DNA of 64,000 nt from Cellulomonas taurus (GTDB lineage: Bacteria > Actinomycetota > Actinomycetes > Actinomycetales > Cellulomonadaceae), in contig NZ_CP051884.1 of assembly GCF_012931845.1 (NCBI RefSeq), forward strand, positions 868,001 through 932,000, written 5' to 3'. The translations under genes were made by a program, and so were the position numbers. Positions 8,401 to 16,011 of the stretch are shown in pieces (position 1 is the stretch's first letter; each line of letters opens with the position of its first letter). Under the pieces are notes generated by a model. That model saw nothing but the letters and a program-made list of their open reading frames with translations. It was not told the origin of the DNA and made no database searches.

Positions 8401-9123
8401 GACGCCACCCCCGGCGTGATCGTGATGCGGGTGGACGACACCGTCGGCACCGAGGTCGACCCGGCGCTGGACGGCCTGCTGGTCGTCTTCAACACCACCG
8501 GCGCCCCGGTGACCGAGACGGTGGACGGTCTGGCCGGGCACGTCCTCACCCTGTCCGACGTCCAGGCATCCGGTGCCGACGGCCGGGTGCGGGACACCGC
8601 CTGGGACCCGGCCACCGGCACCGTCACCGTGCCGGCCCGGACGGTCGCCGTCCTCACCGAGGCCCAGGGCGCCACGCTGCCCACCCTGGTGCTGTCGGCC
8701 GGGGAGGTCCGTGCCGGTGAGTCCCTCACCGTGACCGGTGCCGGCTTCGCGGCGGGGGAGCCGGTGCAGCTCTGGTTGAACTCCGAGCCGGTCCAGCTGT
8801 CCACCGTGACCGCCGACGCGGCCGGGTCGTTCAGCGCCCCGGTGACCATCCCGGCCGATACCGCTCCCGGCGCACACACGCTGCGTGCGCTCGCGGGGCC
8901 GGTCGAGGCGAGTGCCGCACTGACGGTGCTGGCGGCGGCCCCGGTGGTCGCACCCCCGGACCCGGGATTGACGGACGGTCCTGCTGCCGGATCGGGCACG
9001 GGGTCGACCCCCCGTGGGTCGGGTGCGCTCGCCACCACCGGCGCGGGTGTCCTCGGCCTGCTGCTCGCGGCCGGTGCCCTGCTCGGCGCGGGCCTGATCG
9101 TCCGCCGACTCCGGGCGGTCTGA
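5428..9123 (+). CDS. pulA: secreted, sortase-anchored type I pullulanase
   Basis: The GTG start at 5428 follows GAAGGAG at five bases; the overlapping ATG at 5426 is in another frame that closes quickly. The 1231-residue protein has a signal peptide (about 1-35), an Ala/Pro/Thr-rich linker to about residue 110, a pullulanase-type N-terminal domain (VVAAGDFQQQLGCSGDWDP), a CBM48-like domain (GSPTLRLWAPTAKTV), and a GH13 barrel. FNWGYDP matches the pullulanase signature YNWGYDP; VDGFRFD carries the nucleophile D664, YGEGWDFGE the acid/base E701, and DAHDNE the transition-state D843. A C-terminal pullulanase domain, an Ig-like domain (about 1085-1170) and LATTG (1201-1205) plus a membrane helix and an RR tail follow. 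It cleaves alpha-1,6 bonds in pullulan, starch or glycogen at the cell surface. LAxTG is the class E sortase motif; no sortase is in view. Confidence 0.93.
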   Translation: MAYRPCPPRWTRWLPATLAALALTGTGLALPATADDTLPPASTAAPATPAGTTATPAEATPADPAAAPAEDTEADPAAAPDPTEAAPERTDPAPTDRTAGPDRATAAALTVVAAGDFQQQLGCSGDWDPSCLDTALAPIADTVYQLTTDALTAGSYQTKAVVERDWSRSYPASNLGFDVPRDGALVVMTLDLSSGEFAVDVEGAVAGSGATAYWLDATTVAVPPSIGSADGWQLHTAPTGGIAVAEAGVTLPADGRSIPLTARAEPIPAGTPRTAGYRALTLPDGLDTAALLTGELRLTHTGDDGIDYATGLQLAGVIDSLFTVAADIPLGVTWAAGSPTLRLWAPTAKTVTLDLASGRQPMTRAVDGTWSVTGDPSWAGQTYRYDVEVYVPSTGAVEHNLVTDPYAVALTLNSERSVLVDLADPAFQPAIWTDTAAPVVENPVDHTIYELHVRDFSINDATVPESERGTYRAFTESGSDGMRHLRDLAEAGLTTVHLLPTFDIASIEEDRSKQATTGDLSGFAPDSTEQQDAVNAIKDADAFNWGYDPFHFFAPEGSYATTGNQDGGARVAEFRSMVGGLHDAGLQVVLDQVFNHTAAAGQDPKSVLDRVVPGYYHRLTPTGAIETSTCCQNLATENAMAERLMVDSVVTWARDYRVDGFRFDLMGHHSRANMEAVRAALDELTLAEDGVDGASIYLYGEGWDFGEVSGNALFTQATQGQLDGTGIGTFSDRLRDAVRGGSPVNGGSLFEQGFGTGLATDPNGRPAQLDDPGTVNDGSADEFADLAHATDLVRLGLAGNLRQFSFTTADGTLRTGEQIDYNGSPAGYAESPEEVVSYVDAHDNETLFDVLTTKLPAELPMAERVRMNTLSLATATLSQSVSFWHAGTDLLRSKSLDRDSYNSGDHFNAVDWTGQGNNFGVGLPPAEKNQEFWPVQGPLLADAALAPAPQDIAAATAAAQDLLRLRHSTPLFRLGDAAQIEAKLSFPGSGPDATPGVIVMRVDDTVGTEVDPALDGLLVVFNTTGAPVTETVDGLAGHVLTLSDVQASGADGRVRDTAWDPATGTVTVPARTVAVLTEAQGATLPTLVLSAGEVRAGESLTVTGAGFAAGEPVQLWLNSEPVQLSTVTADAAGSFSAPVTIPADTAPGAHTLRALAGPVEASAALTVLAAAPVVAPPDPGLTDGPAAGSGTGSTPRGSGALATTGAGVLGLLLAAGALLGAGLIVRRLRAV

Positions 9124-9169
9124 ACCGCGGTTCGGGCCTCGCCGGCCCCGCGCCGCACTCTCGCGGAAG

Positions 9170-9216
9170 GCGGACGCGTGCACGCTTCCCGACTCAGGGA
9201 GCGTGCACGCGTCCGC
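9170..9216. terminator. bidirectional terminator-like hairpin
   Basis: A perfect 17-bp stem, GCGGACGCGTGCACGCT (9170-9186) with its complement at 9200-9216, closes a 13-base loop that itself has CCC and GGG. It lies between the ends of the convergent pullulanase and oxidoreductase genes. There is no T-tract, as is common in actinobacteria. Confidence 0.7.
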
Positions 9217-9258
9217 TCTCGATGCGGGACCGCGGGCGGTTCGGGGGCGGCGCCTGGG

Positions 9259-10269
9259 TCAGATGCGGACCAGCATCTTCCCGGTGTTCGCGCCGTTCAT
9301 CATGGCGATGAACGCGTCCACGGTGTGGTCGATGCCGTCGACCACCGTCTCGTCGTAGGTGAGCTCGCCCGCGGTGAACCAGGGGGCCACCCGCTGCTGG
9401 AACTCGGAGGCCAGGTGCAGGTACGACCCCAGGGTGAAGCCCTCCAGTCGCAGGCCACGGGTGATCAGGTTGCTCATGTTGTCCGGTCCGGCCGCCCGCT
9501 CGGTGGCGTTGTACCGGGAGATCGCGCCGCACAGCGCGGCCCGGCCGCCGGTGTTGAACACGTCCAGCGCCGCCTCCAGGTGGTCGCCGCCGACGTTGTC
9601 GAAGAACACGTCGATGCCCTCCGGTGCGGCCGCGGCGAGCTGGCCGCGCACGTCACCGTCCTTGTAGTTGAACGCCGCGTCGTAGCCGTACTTCTCGGTC
9701 AGCAGCGCGACCTTCTCCGGCGACCCGGCCGAGCCGATCACCCGGGAGGCGCCCAGCAGGCGGGCGAGCTGACCGGTGGCGGTGCCGACCGCCCCGGCAG
9801 CACCGGAGACGAACACGGTGTCGCCCTCGCGCAGCCCGGCGACAGCCGTCAGGCCGACATAGGCGGTCATCCCGGTCATGCCGAGGATGTGCAGGTGCAC
9901 CGACAGCGGCGCGTCGCCCAGCTCCGGCACCGCGCGGAACTCGGTGGCCGGGCCCTGGGCCAGGTCCGACCAGCCCTGCTGGTGCAGCACCGGGGTGCCC
10001 ACCGGCAGGTCGGCGCTGGTGCTCTCGACCACGCGGCCGACGGCGCCGCCGGTGATCCGCTCACCGATCTGGTACGGCGCCACGTAGCTGCGCGCGTCGC
10101 TCATCCGGCCGCGCATGTACGGGTCCACCGACACGAACTCGTTCGCGACCCGGACCTCACCCGGTGCCAGCGCGGGCAGCTCGGCGGTCTCGACGCGGAA
10201 GTCGTCGGGGGTTGGCCAGCCGGAGGGGCGCTGGGCGAGGGTGATCTGGGTGCGGGTGGACGACGTCAT
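9259..10269 (-). CDS. NADP-dependent medium-chain oxidoreductase (CurA/prostaglandin-reductase type)
   Basis: This 336-residue protein has the quinone/prostaglandin reductase layout: an N-terminal GroES-like domain with FVSVDPYMRGRM and a C-terminal Rossmann domain with VFVSGAAGAVGTATGQLARLLGA (NADP-binding) and FFDNVGGDHLEAAL. It lacks the structural and catalytic Zn ligands of classical alcohol dehydrogenases. Such enzymes reduce the C=C bond of alpha,beta-unsaturated ketones and aldehydes and are often stress-induced. GGAG lies just before the ATG. It is divergent from a TetR regulator across a 69-base gap with a palindrome, which suggests repression by that regulator. The ligand is unknown. 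Confidence 0.9.
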   Translation of the reverse strand: MTSSTRTQITLAQRPSGWPTPDDFRVETAELPALAPGEVRVANEFVSVDPYMRGRMSDARSYVAPYQIGERITGGAVGRVVESTSADLPVGTPVLHQQGWSDLAQGPATEFRAVPELGDAPLSVHLHILGMTGMTAYVGLTAVAGLREGDTVFVSGAAGAVGTATGQLARLLGASRVIGSAGSPEKVALLTEKYGYDAAFNYKDGDVRGQLAAAAPEGIDVFFDNVGGDHLEAALDVFNTGGRAALCGAISRYNATERAAGPDNMSNLITRGLRLEGFTLGSYLHLASEFQQRVAPWFTAGELTYDETVVDGIDHTVDAFIAMMNGANTGKMLVRI

Positions 10270-10290
10270 GCGTACTCCAAGCTAGAATTC

Positions 10291-10306
10291 TGGACTGATC
10301 GGTACA
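10291..10306. promoter_or_regulatory. candidate TetR operator in a divergent promoter region
   Basis: TGGACTGATCGGTACA matches its reverse complement at 12 of 16 positions and lies midway between the divergent oxidoreductase and TetR genes. An AGAATTCT palindrome (10284-10291) is adjacent. Confidence 0.5.
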
Positions 10307-10338
10307 CAATAAGCAGATCCCGACGCCAGGAGCACACC

Positions 10339-10920
10339 GTGGGCAGACCCCAGACCTTCGACCACGACACCGTGGTGCGGGCCGCCCGGGACGTGTTCTG
10401 GCAGGTCGGCTACGAGGGCGCCTCGCTCAGCGAGCTGGAATCCGCCACCGGCCTGAAGCGATCCAGCCTCTATCACGCCTTCGGTTCCAAGCGGGGGCTC
10501 TTCGACGCCGCCGTGGAGCACTACCTGGACCAGGTGGTCCGGCCCCGGCTGACCGGCCTGCACCCCGACGCGGCGCCCGATGCCCTGCTCGACTACCTCC
10601 GGGGCCTGCGCTCGGCGATCCTCGACGACCCGCTCCGGGGGGCGCGCGGATGCCTGCTGATCGGTGTCGCCGGTGCTGCGATCGGCACCGACCGCGCCGT
10701 CGCCGAGGTGGTGACCCGCTACCGCGCGGAACTGCGTACGGCGATCGGGCACGGGATGGACGCCCGACTGCCCGGCCATACGCCCGCCGACCGGCACCGC
10801 CTCGCCGAGGTCTGCACCGGGCTGGTGGTCGCCGCCCTCGCCCTGGCCCGCACCGACCCGGTCGGCAGTGCCGATCAACTGGACGTCGCCGCCGACCTGA
10901 TCGGCACCGAACTGCCCTAG
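10339..10920 (+). CDS. TetR/AcrR-family transcriptional regulator
   Basis: The GTG at 10339 follows CCAGGAG and gives 193 residues starting MGRPQTFDHDTVVRAARDVFW. The N-terminal helix-turn-helix is clear (GASLSELESATGLKRSSLYHAFGSKRGLF, residues about 25-55). The C-terminal ligand domain resembles the class with a TetR_C_16/AefR-like core (GARGCLLIGVAGAA) seen in repressors of short-chain dehydrogenases and quinone reductases. It is divergent from the oxidoreductase at 9259-10269, its probable target, and likely autoregulated through the palindrome between them. The frame stays open far upstream, but that region is antisense to the oxidoreductase and is not used. Confidence 0.9.
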   Translation: MGRPQTFDHDTVVRAARDVFWQVGYEGASLSELESATGLKRSSLYHAFGSKRGLFDAAVEHYLDQVVRPRLTGLHPDAAPDALLDYLRGLRSAILDDPLRGARGCLLIGVAGAAIGTDRAVAEVVTRYRAELRTAIGHGMDARLPGHTPADRHRLAEVCTGLVVAALALARTDPVGSADQLDVAADLIGTELP

Positions 10921-10968
10921 CCCGCCGCACCGGCACCAACACCCCGCAGGCGCGCGCCGACAGCCCGC

Positions 10969-11727
10969 TCACTCCCCGGGCAGGGACGGACGCAGCGCGC
11001 CGACCCGGGCGCCGACGAACCGCACCGTGAGCACCCCGACGACCGCCTGCGCCGCGAGCAGCCCGACCAGCACCAGCAGCTGGACCTGCGCCGCCACGGC
11101 CGGTGAGGCCCCACCCAGCAGCAACCCGACGAACGCCCCCGGCAGCGTCACCAGTCCGGCGCTGCGGGTCTGGTCGATCCCCGGCACCAGAGCCCAGCGC
11201 ACCGCCTGCCGCGCCTGCTCGGCCACCGCCCGACCGGGACCGGCTCCCAACGCGATCCAGCCTTCGACCTCGGCCCACTGGGTGCGTGCGTCCTCGCGCA
11301 GTCGGCCTCCGGACACCGCCGCCGCCGACATCGCGCCGCCGATCATCTGCGCGGTGAACGGCAGCACGGTGGACGCCTCGGCGGCGAGCGCCCCACTGCT
11401 CAGCACCACCGCGACGGTCAGCCCCGCCCCGGCGCTGATCGCCAGCACCAGCCACCCGAGCACGCCGCGCCCCAGACCGATCCGCCGGGCGGCGGTGAAC
11501 GCCGCCGCCAGCACCATCACCGGCAGGTAGACGGCGATCCCGGCCGGATGCCGGAAGATCCACGCGATCACCAGCGCGACCAGCACCAGCTGCACCGCTG
11601 CCCGGGCGGCCGCCCACAGCGTGTCCCGGCCCACGGGCACCCGACCGATCCGGGTCGCCGCCAGGAAGACCGCCAGCAGCGCGGCGGCGGCCAGGACGGT
11701 GCGCAGCGTCTCGGCCCAGGTCACCAC
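10969..11727 (-). CDS. FetB/UPF0014-family ABC-type membrane protein
   Basis: This 252-residue protein has about seven hydrophobic helices and the UPF0014 signatures RAAVQLVLVALVIAWIF, ARRIGLGRGVLGW, GGAMSAAAVSGGRL and LVTLPGAFVGLLLGGASP. In E. coli FetB pairs with the ATPase FetA in iron homeostasis; no ATPase gene adjoins this one, so the partner must be elsewhere. Two GTG codons begin the frame (11727 and 11724) and neither has a strong ribosome binding site. It lies 6 bases downstream of the LacI gene stop on the same strand, so co-transcription with that regulator is possible. Confidence 0.8.
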   Translation of the reverse strand: MVTWAETLRTVLAAAALLAVFLAATRIGRVPVGRDTLWAAARAAVQLVLVALVIAWIFRHPAGIAVYLPVMVLAAAFTAARRIGLGRGVLGWLVLAISAGAGLTVAVVLSSGALAAEASTVLPFTAQMIGGAMSAAAVSGGRLREDARTQWAEVEGWIALGAGPGRAVAEQARQAVRWALVPGIDQTRSAGLVTLPGAFVGLLLGGASPAVAAQVQLLVLVGLLAAQAVVGVLTVRFVGARVGALRPSLPGE

Positions 11728-11733
11728 CGCACG

Positions 11734-12723
11734 TTAGCCGAGGGGGGCGGTCGACCCCCGTCGGACCAGCGTCGTGTCCAGCCGGACGTGGTTCGCCGCC
11801 GGGCGCTCGTCCAGCAGGGCGAGCAGCAGGGTGACCGCCTCCGCCCCGAGGCGCTGGATCGGCTGCCGCACGGTGGTCAGCGGCGGAACCGCCCCGGCCG
11901 CCTCCGGCACGTCGTCGAAGCCGACCACCGACAGGTCCTCCGGCACCCGGAGTCCGGCCGCCTGGGCGACCTCCATCGCGGCGATCGCGGAGATGTCGTT
12001 CGCGGCGAACACCGCCGTCGGTCGGTCGTCCAGGGCCAGCAGCTCGGACATCGGCGCCCGGGTGGCCTCGGAGCGGTAGTCGCCGACCCGGATCAGCGCG
12101 GGGTCCACGGTCAGTCCGGCCGCGGCCATCGCCTCGCGGTACCCGGTCTCGCGCAGGTGTGAGGATTCCAGGTCGGGCCGCCCGGCCAGGAAGGCGATCC
12201 GGCGGTGTCCGAGGCCGATCAGGTGCTCGGTGGCCAGCCGTGCGCCGGTGAGGTTGTCCGAGTCGACGGTGGGCAGCCCGGTCGGGCCGGTGTGCGGGTC
12301 GACGGCGACCACGGGCACCTGGGCGTCCACGTCGACCACCGAGGGGGTCACCAGCACGGCGCCGTCGATCAGGGTGCCGCTGAGCCGGGACAGATAGCGC
12401 CGTTCCCAGCCCGGCCCGCTGCTCGCGCCGGTGTAGGCCAGCAGCTCGTAACCGGCGTCGGACACCGCCGCCGCCGCGCCCTTGAGGATCTCGGTGCTGA
12501 ACGGCTCGAACTCGGCGACGAGGATCCCGATCACGTGCGTGCGGTGCGACCGCAACGACCGCGCCACCAGGCTGGATTCGTAGCCGAGATCGTCGATCAC
12601 CTGCTGCACCCGGGTCGAGGTGGCCTGCGCCACGCCGTACCGGCCGTTGATCACCTTGGACACGGTCGCCACCGAGACGTCGGCGGCCCGCGCCACATCC
12701 GTGATCGTCACTCGACGGGTCAT
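11734..12723 (-). CDS. LacI-family repressor of the xylo-oligosaccharide operon
   Basis: The start at ATG 12723 gives the standard opening MTRRVTITDVARAADVSVATVSKVINGRYGV with the helix-turn-helix and hinge (ARSLR), then a periplasmic-binding-protein-like ligand domain. The length is 329 residues, normal for the family. The frame is open further upstream, but that extension runs through the operator. It is divergent from the importer operon at 12875 and shares with it a perfect CGTTATCGATAACG palindrome. The gene order matches bxlR next to bxlEFGA of streptomycetes, so a xylobiose or related ligand is the best guess. Confidence 0.92.
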   Translation of the reverse strand: MTRRVTITDVARAADVSVATVSKVINGRYGVAQATSTRVQQVIDDLGYESSLVARSLRSHRTHVIGILVAEFEPFSTEILKGAAAAVSDAGYELLAYTGASSGPGWERRYLSRLSGTLIDGAVLVTPSVVDVDAQVPVVAVDPHTGPTGLPTVDSDNLTGARLATEHLIGLGHRRIAFLAGRPDLESSHLRETGYREAMAAAGLTVDPALIRVGDYRSEATRAPMSELLALDDRPTAVFAANDISAIAAMEVAQAAGLRVPEDLSVVGFDDVPEAAGAVPPLTTVRQPIQRLGAEAVTLLLALLDERPAANHVRLDTTLVRRGSTAPLG

Positions 12724-12750
12724 AGACCGCAGCGTACCCGGTTGCGAAAA

Positions 12751-12796
12751 CGTTATCGATAACGGTTGACATGCCGCGAGCGCCCCTGCCACTGTT
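12751..12796 (+). promoter_or_regulatory. LacI operator palindrome and promoter of the GH3/GH43 operon
   Basis: CGTTATCGATAACG (12751-12764) is a perfect 14-bp palindrome with the central CG typical of LacI sites. It abuts a consensus -35 TTGACA (12766-12771). The -10 is weak (ACTGTT, 12791-12796). The operator also lies about 30 bases from the LacI start, so the regulator probably controls itself. Confidence 0.7.
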
Positions 12797-12874
12797 GCGG
12801 CGCAACCGGGTCGAGGACGACATGGGGGTCAGGCCCGCAACCGCACTGGTCAACTCAACGAAGAGGACGATCTG

Positions 12875-14173
12875 ATGATTGCTCGTAAAGCGATGGCCGC
12901 ATCCGCCGCCGTCCTGGCCGGACTGCTCGCGCTGACCGCTTGTGGCGGCGGCTCGGACAACGGCTCCGACGGCTCCGACGGCGGGGACGTCTCGATGACG
13001 TTCTGGCACAACTCGACCACCGGTGACGGCAAGGCCTACTGGGAGGACATGGTCGCCCAGTTCGAGAAGGCCAACCCCGGCGTCACCATCGACGTCCAGG
13101 CGATCCAGAACGAGGACATGGACGGCAAGCTGCAGACCGCCCTGAACTCGGGCGACGCACCGGACATCTTCATGGCCCGTGGTGGCGGCAAGCTCGCCGA
13201 CGTGGTCGAGGCCGGACAGGTCAAGGACCTCACCGACCTGGTCTCCGACGACGTGAAGTCCGAGCTCGGCGATGCGGCGTTCAACGCGTTCAGCGTCGAC
13301 GACAAGGTCTACGGCATGCCGGTCGCCGTGCTGCCCGGTGGCATCTACTACTCCAAGGACCTGTTCGCCCAGGCCGGGATCACCGAGACCCCGAAGACGA
13401 TGGACGAGCTGAGCGAGGCGGTCACCAAGCTCAAGGCGGCCGGGATCGACCCGATCGCCCTGGGCGCCAAGGACGCCTGGCCGGCCGCGCACTGGTACTA
13501 CTTCTTCGCCCTGCGGGAGTGCGGCAAGGACACGCTGACCGACTCCGCCAAGTCCAAGGACTTCTCGGACGACTGCTGGACCAAGGCAGGGGAGGACCTG
13601 GCCGACTTCGCCGGGACCGAGCCGTTCAACAACGGCTTCCTGACCACCACCGCGCAGCAGGGCGCCGGATCCTCGGCCGGTCTGCTGGCCAACCACCAGG
13701 CGGCGATGGAGCTGATGGGTGCCTGGGAGCCCGGCGTGGTCGCCTCGCTGACCCCGGACGAGCAGCCGCTGGCCGACCTCGGCTGGTTCCCGTTCCCGGC
13801 CGTCGACGGTGGCAAGGGCGGTGAGGGCGCGATGATGGGCGGCGTCGACGGGTACTCCTGCTCGGTGAACGCTCCGGACGCGTGCGCGGACTTCCTGAAC
13901 TTCGTGCTCAGCAAGGAGAACCAGGAGGGGTACGCGGACGCGTTCCAGACGCTGCCCGCCAACAAGGAGGCGCAGAGCGTCGTCACCACCCCGGCGCTGC
14001 AGGACGTGCTGGCCGCCTACAACGACGCCCCGTACGTCGAGGTCTGGCTGGACACCCTCTACGGCCAGAACGTCGGCAACGCGCTGAACACCGGCGTGGT
14101 CGACCTGCTGGCGGGCAAGGGTGACGCGCAGGGCATCGTCGACGCGGTCAGCGCAGCCGCAGCGAAGGAATGA
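12875..14173 (+). CDS. sugar-binding lipoprotein of a CUT1 ABC importer
   Basis: This 432-residue extracellular solute-binding protein (family 1) has a lipoprotein signal ending LLALTAC with lipid-attachment Cys23, followed by a Gly/Asp/Ser linker. MTFWHNSTTGDG and GDAPDIFMARGGGKLADVVEAG are typical of oligosaccharide binders. AGAGGA precedes the ATG. The stop overlaps the first permease by four bases. It captures a sugar, probably xylo-oligosaccharide given the downstream enzymes, for the two permeases; the ATPase is not in the operon. Confidence 0.92.
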   Translation: MIARKAMAASAAVLAGLLALTACGGGSDNGSDGSDGGDVSMTFWHNSTTGDGKAYWEDMVAQFEKANPGVTIDVQAIQNEDMDGKLQTALNSGDAPDIFMARGGGKLADVVEAGQVKDLTDLVSDDVKSELGDAAFNAFSVDDKVYGMPVAVLPGGIYYSKDLFAQAGITETPKTMDELSEAVTKLKAAGIDPIALGAKDAWPAAHWYYFFALRECGKDTLTDSAKSKDFSDDCWTKAGEDLADFAGTEPFNNGFLTTTAQQGAGSSAGLLANHQAAMELMGAWEPGVVASLTPDEQPLADLGWFPFPAVDGGKGGEGAMMGGVDGYSCSVNAPDACADFLNFVLSKENQEGYADAFQTLPANKEAQSVVTTPALQDVLAAYNDAPYVEVWLDTLYGQNVGNALNTGVVDLLAGKGDAQGIVDAVSAAAAKE

Positions 14174-15138
14174 CGACGCTGACGCAGGGCACCCGGGCCG
14201 GGGTCACGGCGACCCCGGCCCGGCGTCGCCGGTCCGCCGACTGGCGCAAGCGTGCGGAGATCACCCTGCTCTCCGGCCCCGCGATCGCGATCTTCGTCGC
14301 CTTCGTGATCTTCCCGGTCATCATGGCCGCGTACTACGGCTTCTTCAGCTGGAAGGGCTACGGCGTCCCGACCGACTTCGTGGGCCTGAAGAACTACCTC
14401 ACGATCCTCAAGGACCCGACCTTCCACGACGCGTTGAAGCACAACGGCTTCATCGTGATCATGTCGCTGATCCTGCAGGGCCCGGCGGCGGTGCTGCTCG
14501 CCCTGCTGCTGAACCAGAAGCTGCGCGGTCGCAGCCTGGTCCGGGTCCTGATCTTCGTGCCCTACGTGGTCTCCGAGGTCATCGTCGGCACCGGCTGGAG
14601 CCTGATGCTGGCGACCAACGGCGCGGTCAACGACCTGCTGACCAAGATCGGCCTCGGCTCCTGGACCACCGACTGGTTGTCGAACCCGAGCATCGCGATC
14701 TGGTCGCTCATGCTCATCATCAGCTGGAAGTACATCGGCTTCGCGGTGATCCTCTTCCTGGCCGGCTTGCAGTCCATCCCGGAGGAACTGTCCGAGGCCG
14801 CCGCCATCGACGGTGCCTCCTACTGGCAGACCCAGCGCCGGATCACCCTGCCGCTGCTCGGACCCACCCTGCGGATCTGGGCCTTCCTGTCCATCATCGG
14901 CTCGCTGCAGCTGTTCGACCTGGTCTACATCATCTGGGGCCAGTACGTGGCGTCCACCGCCGGCACCTCGACCATGGCGACCTACATGGTGACCAACGGT
15001 CGTAACTCCGGGAACTACGGCTACGGCAACGCGGTCGCCGTGGTGCTGTTCCTGATCTCGCTGGTGATCGCGCTGACCTACCAGCGCTACGTGCTCCGCC
15101 GGGACACCGCGGGCGCCATAACCGAGGGGAAGAAGTGA
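14170..15138 (+). CDS. CUT1 sugar ABC permease (MalF/BxlF type)
   Basis: This 322-residue membrane protein has a cationic N-terminus (RRRRSADWRKRAE) and six predicted helices, starting ITLLSGPAIAIFVAFVIFPVIMAAYYGFF. The cytoplasmic EAA loop EAAAIDGASYWQTQRRITLP starts at residue 209 and contacts the ATPase. It overlaps the binding-protein gene by four bases and the next permease by one base, so translation is probably coupled. It forms the channel with the following permease. Confidence 0.93.
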   Translation: MTTLTQGTRAGVTATPARRRRSADWRKRAEITLLSGPAIAIFVAFVIFPVIMAAYYGFFSWKGYGVPTDFVGLKNYLTILKDPTFHDALKHNGFIVIMSLILQGPAAVLLALLLNQKLRGRSLVRVLIFVPYVVSEVIVGTGWSLMLATNGAVNDLLTKIGLGSWTTDWLSNPSIAIWSLMLIISWKYIGFAVILFLAGLQSIPEELSEAAAIDGASYWQTQRRITLPLLGPTLRIWAFLSIIGSLQLFDLVYIIWGQYVASTAGTSTMATYMVTNGRNSGNYGYGNAVAVVLFLISLVIALTYQRYVLRRDTAGAITEGKK

Positions 15139-16004
15139 TGGCGGCGATCACGATGGGCCGACTGCCCCGCACCACGGCGCGCGGTCCGGTGAGCAAGGTC
15201 AATCCGCTGGTGTACGTGGTGGCGTGGCTGTTCGTGGGCCTGTGCATCGCCCCGGTGGTGTACATCATCCTGGGCGGTTTCCGCACCAACTCGGAGATCA
15301 CCCAGGACCCGTCCGGGCTGCCGACCAGCTGGCGCCTGACCAACTTCTCCGAGGTGCTCGGCTCCTCCGGCTTCTGGCAGCAGGTGGGCAACTCCACCAT
15401 CGCCGGGCTGGGCACCACCGCCGGGGTCGTCGTCCTCGCCCTGATGGTCAGCTACGTGCTGGCCCGGTACCGGTTCGCCGGGCGCGGGGCGATGTACGCG
15501 CTGTTCGCCGCCGGGCTGATGTTCCCGATGACCGTGGCGATCACTCCGCTGTACATCCTGATCAAGAACCTCGGCCTGATGAACTCGCTCGCCGGGATCA
15601 TCCTGCCGCAGATCGCCTTCGCCCTGCCGCAGGCGGTCATCATCCTGGTGCCGTTCCTGGCCGCCATCCCCAAGGAGCTGGAGGAGGCGGCCGCCATCGA
15701 CGGCGCGAGCCGACTCGGCTTCTTCTTCCGGATGGTGCTGCCGCTGTCGGTGCCCGGTGTGGTGACCGTCGGCATCCTCGCCTTCGTGGCGAGCTGGAAC
15801 AGCTACATGCTGCCGCTGTTCATCCTGAACGACTCCTCGGCGTTCACCCTGCCGCTCGGTGTGCAGGCATTCGCCTCCGAGTACTCGGTGGACACCGCAC
15901 GCGTGCTGGCCTTCACCTCGTTGTCGATGATCCCCGCGCTGATCTTCTTCTCGCTGTTCGAACGCCGGATCGTCGGTGGCCTGACCGGCGCCGTGAAGGG
16001 CTGA
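15138..16004 (+). CDS. CUT1 sugar ABC permease (MalG/BxlG type)
   Basis: This is the second permease of the operon, 288 residues from ATG 15138; an overlapping in-frame GTG at 15135 would add one residue. Six helices are evident and the EAA loop reads EAAAIDGASRLGFFFRMVLPL. The MalG-like end (FFSLFERRIVGGLTGAVKG) is intact. GAGGGGAAGAAG just upstream is the ribosome binding site. The GH3 gene follows after seven bases. Confidence 0.93.
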   Translation: MAAITMGRLPRTTARGPVSKVNPLVYVVAWLFVGLCIAPVVYIILGGFRTNSEITQDPSGLPTSWRLTNFSEVLGSSGFWQQVGNSTIAGLGTTAGVVVLALMVSYVLARYRFAGRGAMYALFAAGLMFPMTVAITPLYILIKNLGLMNSLAGIILPQIAFALPQAVIILVPFLAAIPKELEEAAAIDGASRLGFFFRMVLPLSVPGVVTVGILAFVASWNSYMLPLFILNDSSAFTLPLGVQAFASEYSVDTARVLAFTSLSMIPALIFFSLFERRIVGGLTGAVKG

Positions 16005-16011
16005 TGTACCC

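Noticed and set aside
6439-9183. Open frame of over 900 codons antisense to the pullulanase
   Set aside because: The forward strand has all GH13 motifs; the reverse frame is low-complexity with no ribosome binding site.
10427-13696. Open frame of over 1000 codons on the minus strand across TetR, FetB-like, LacI and importer genes
   Set aside because: It runs across several real genes on both strands and has no recognisable domain.
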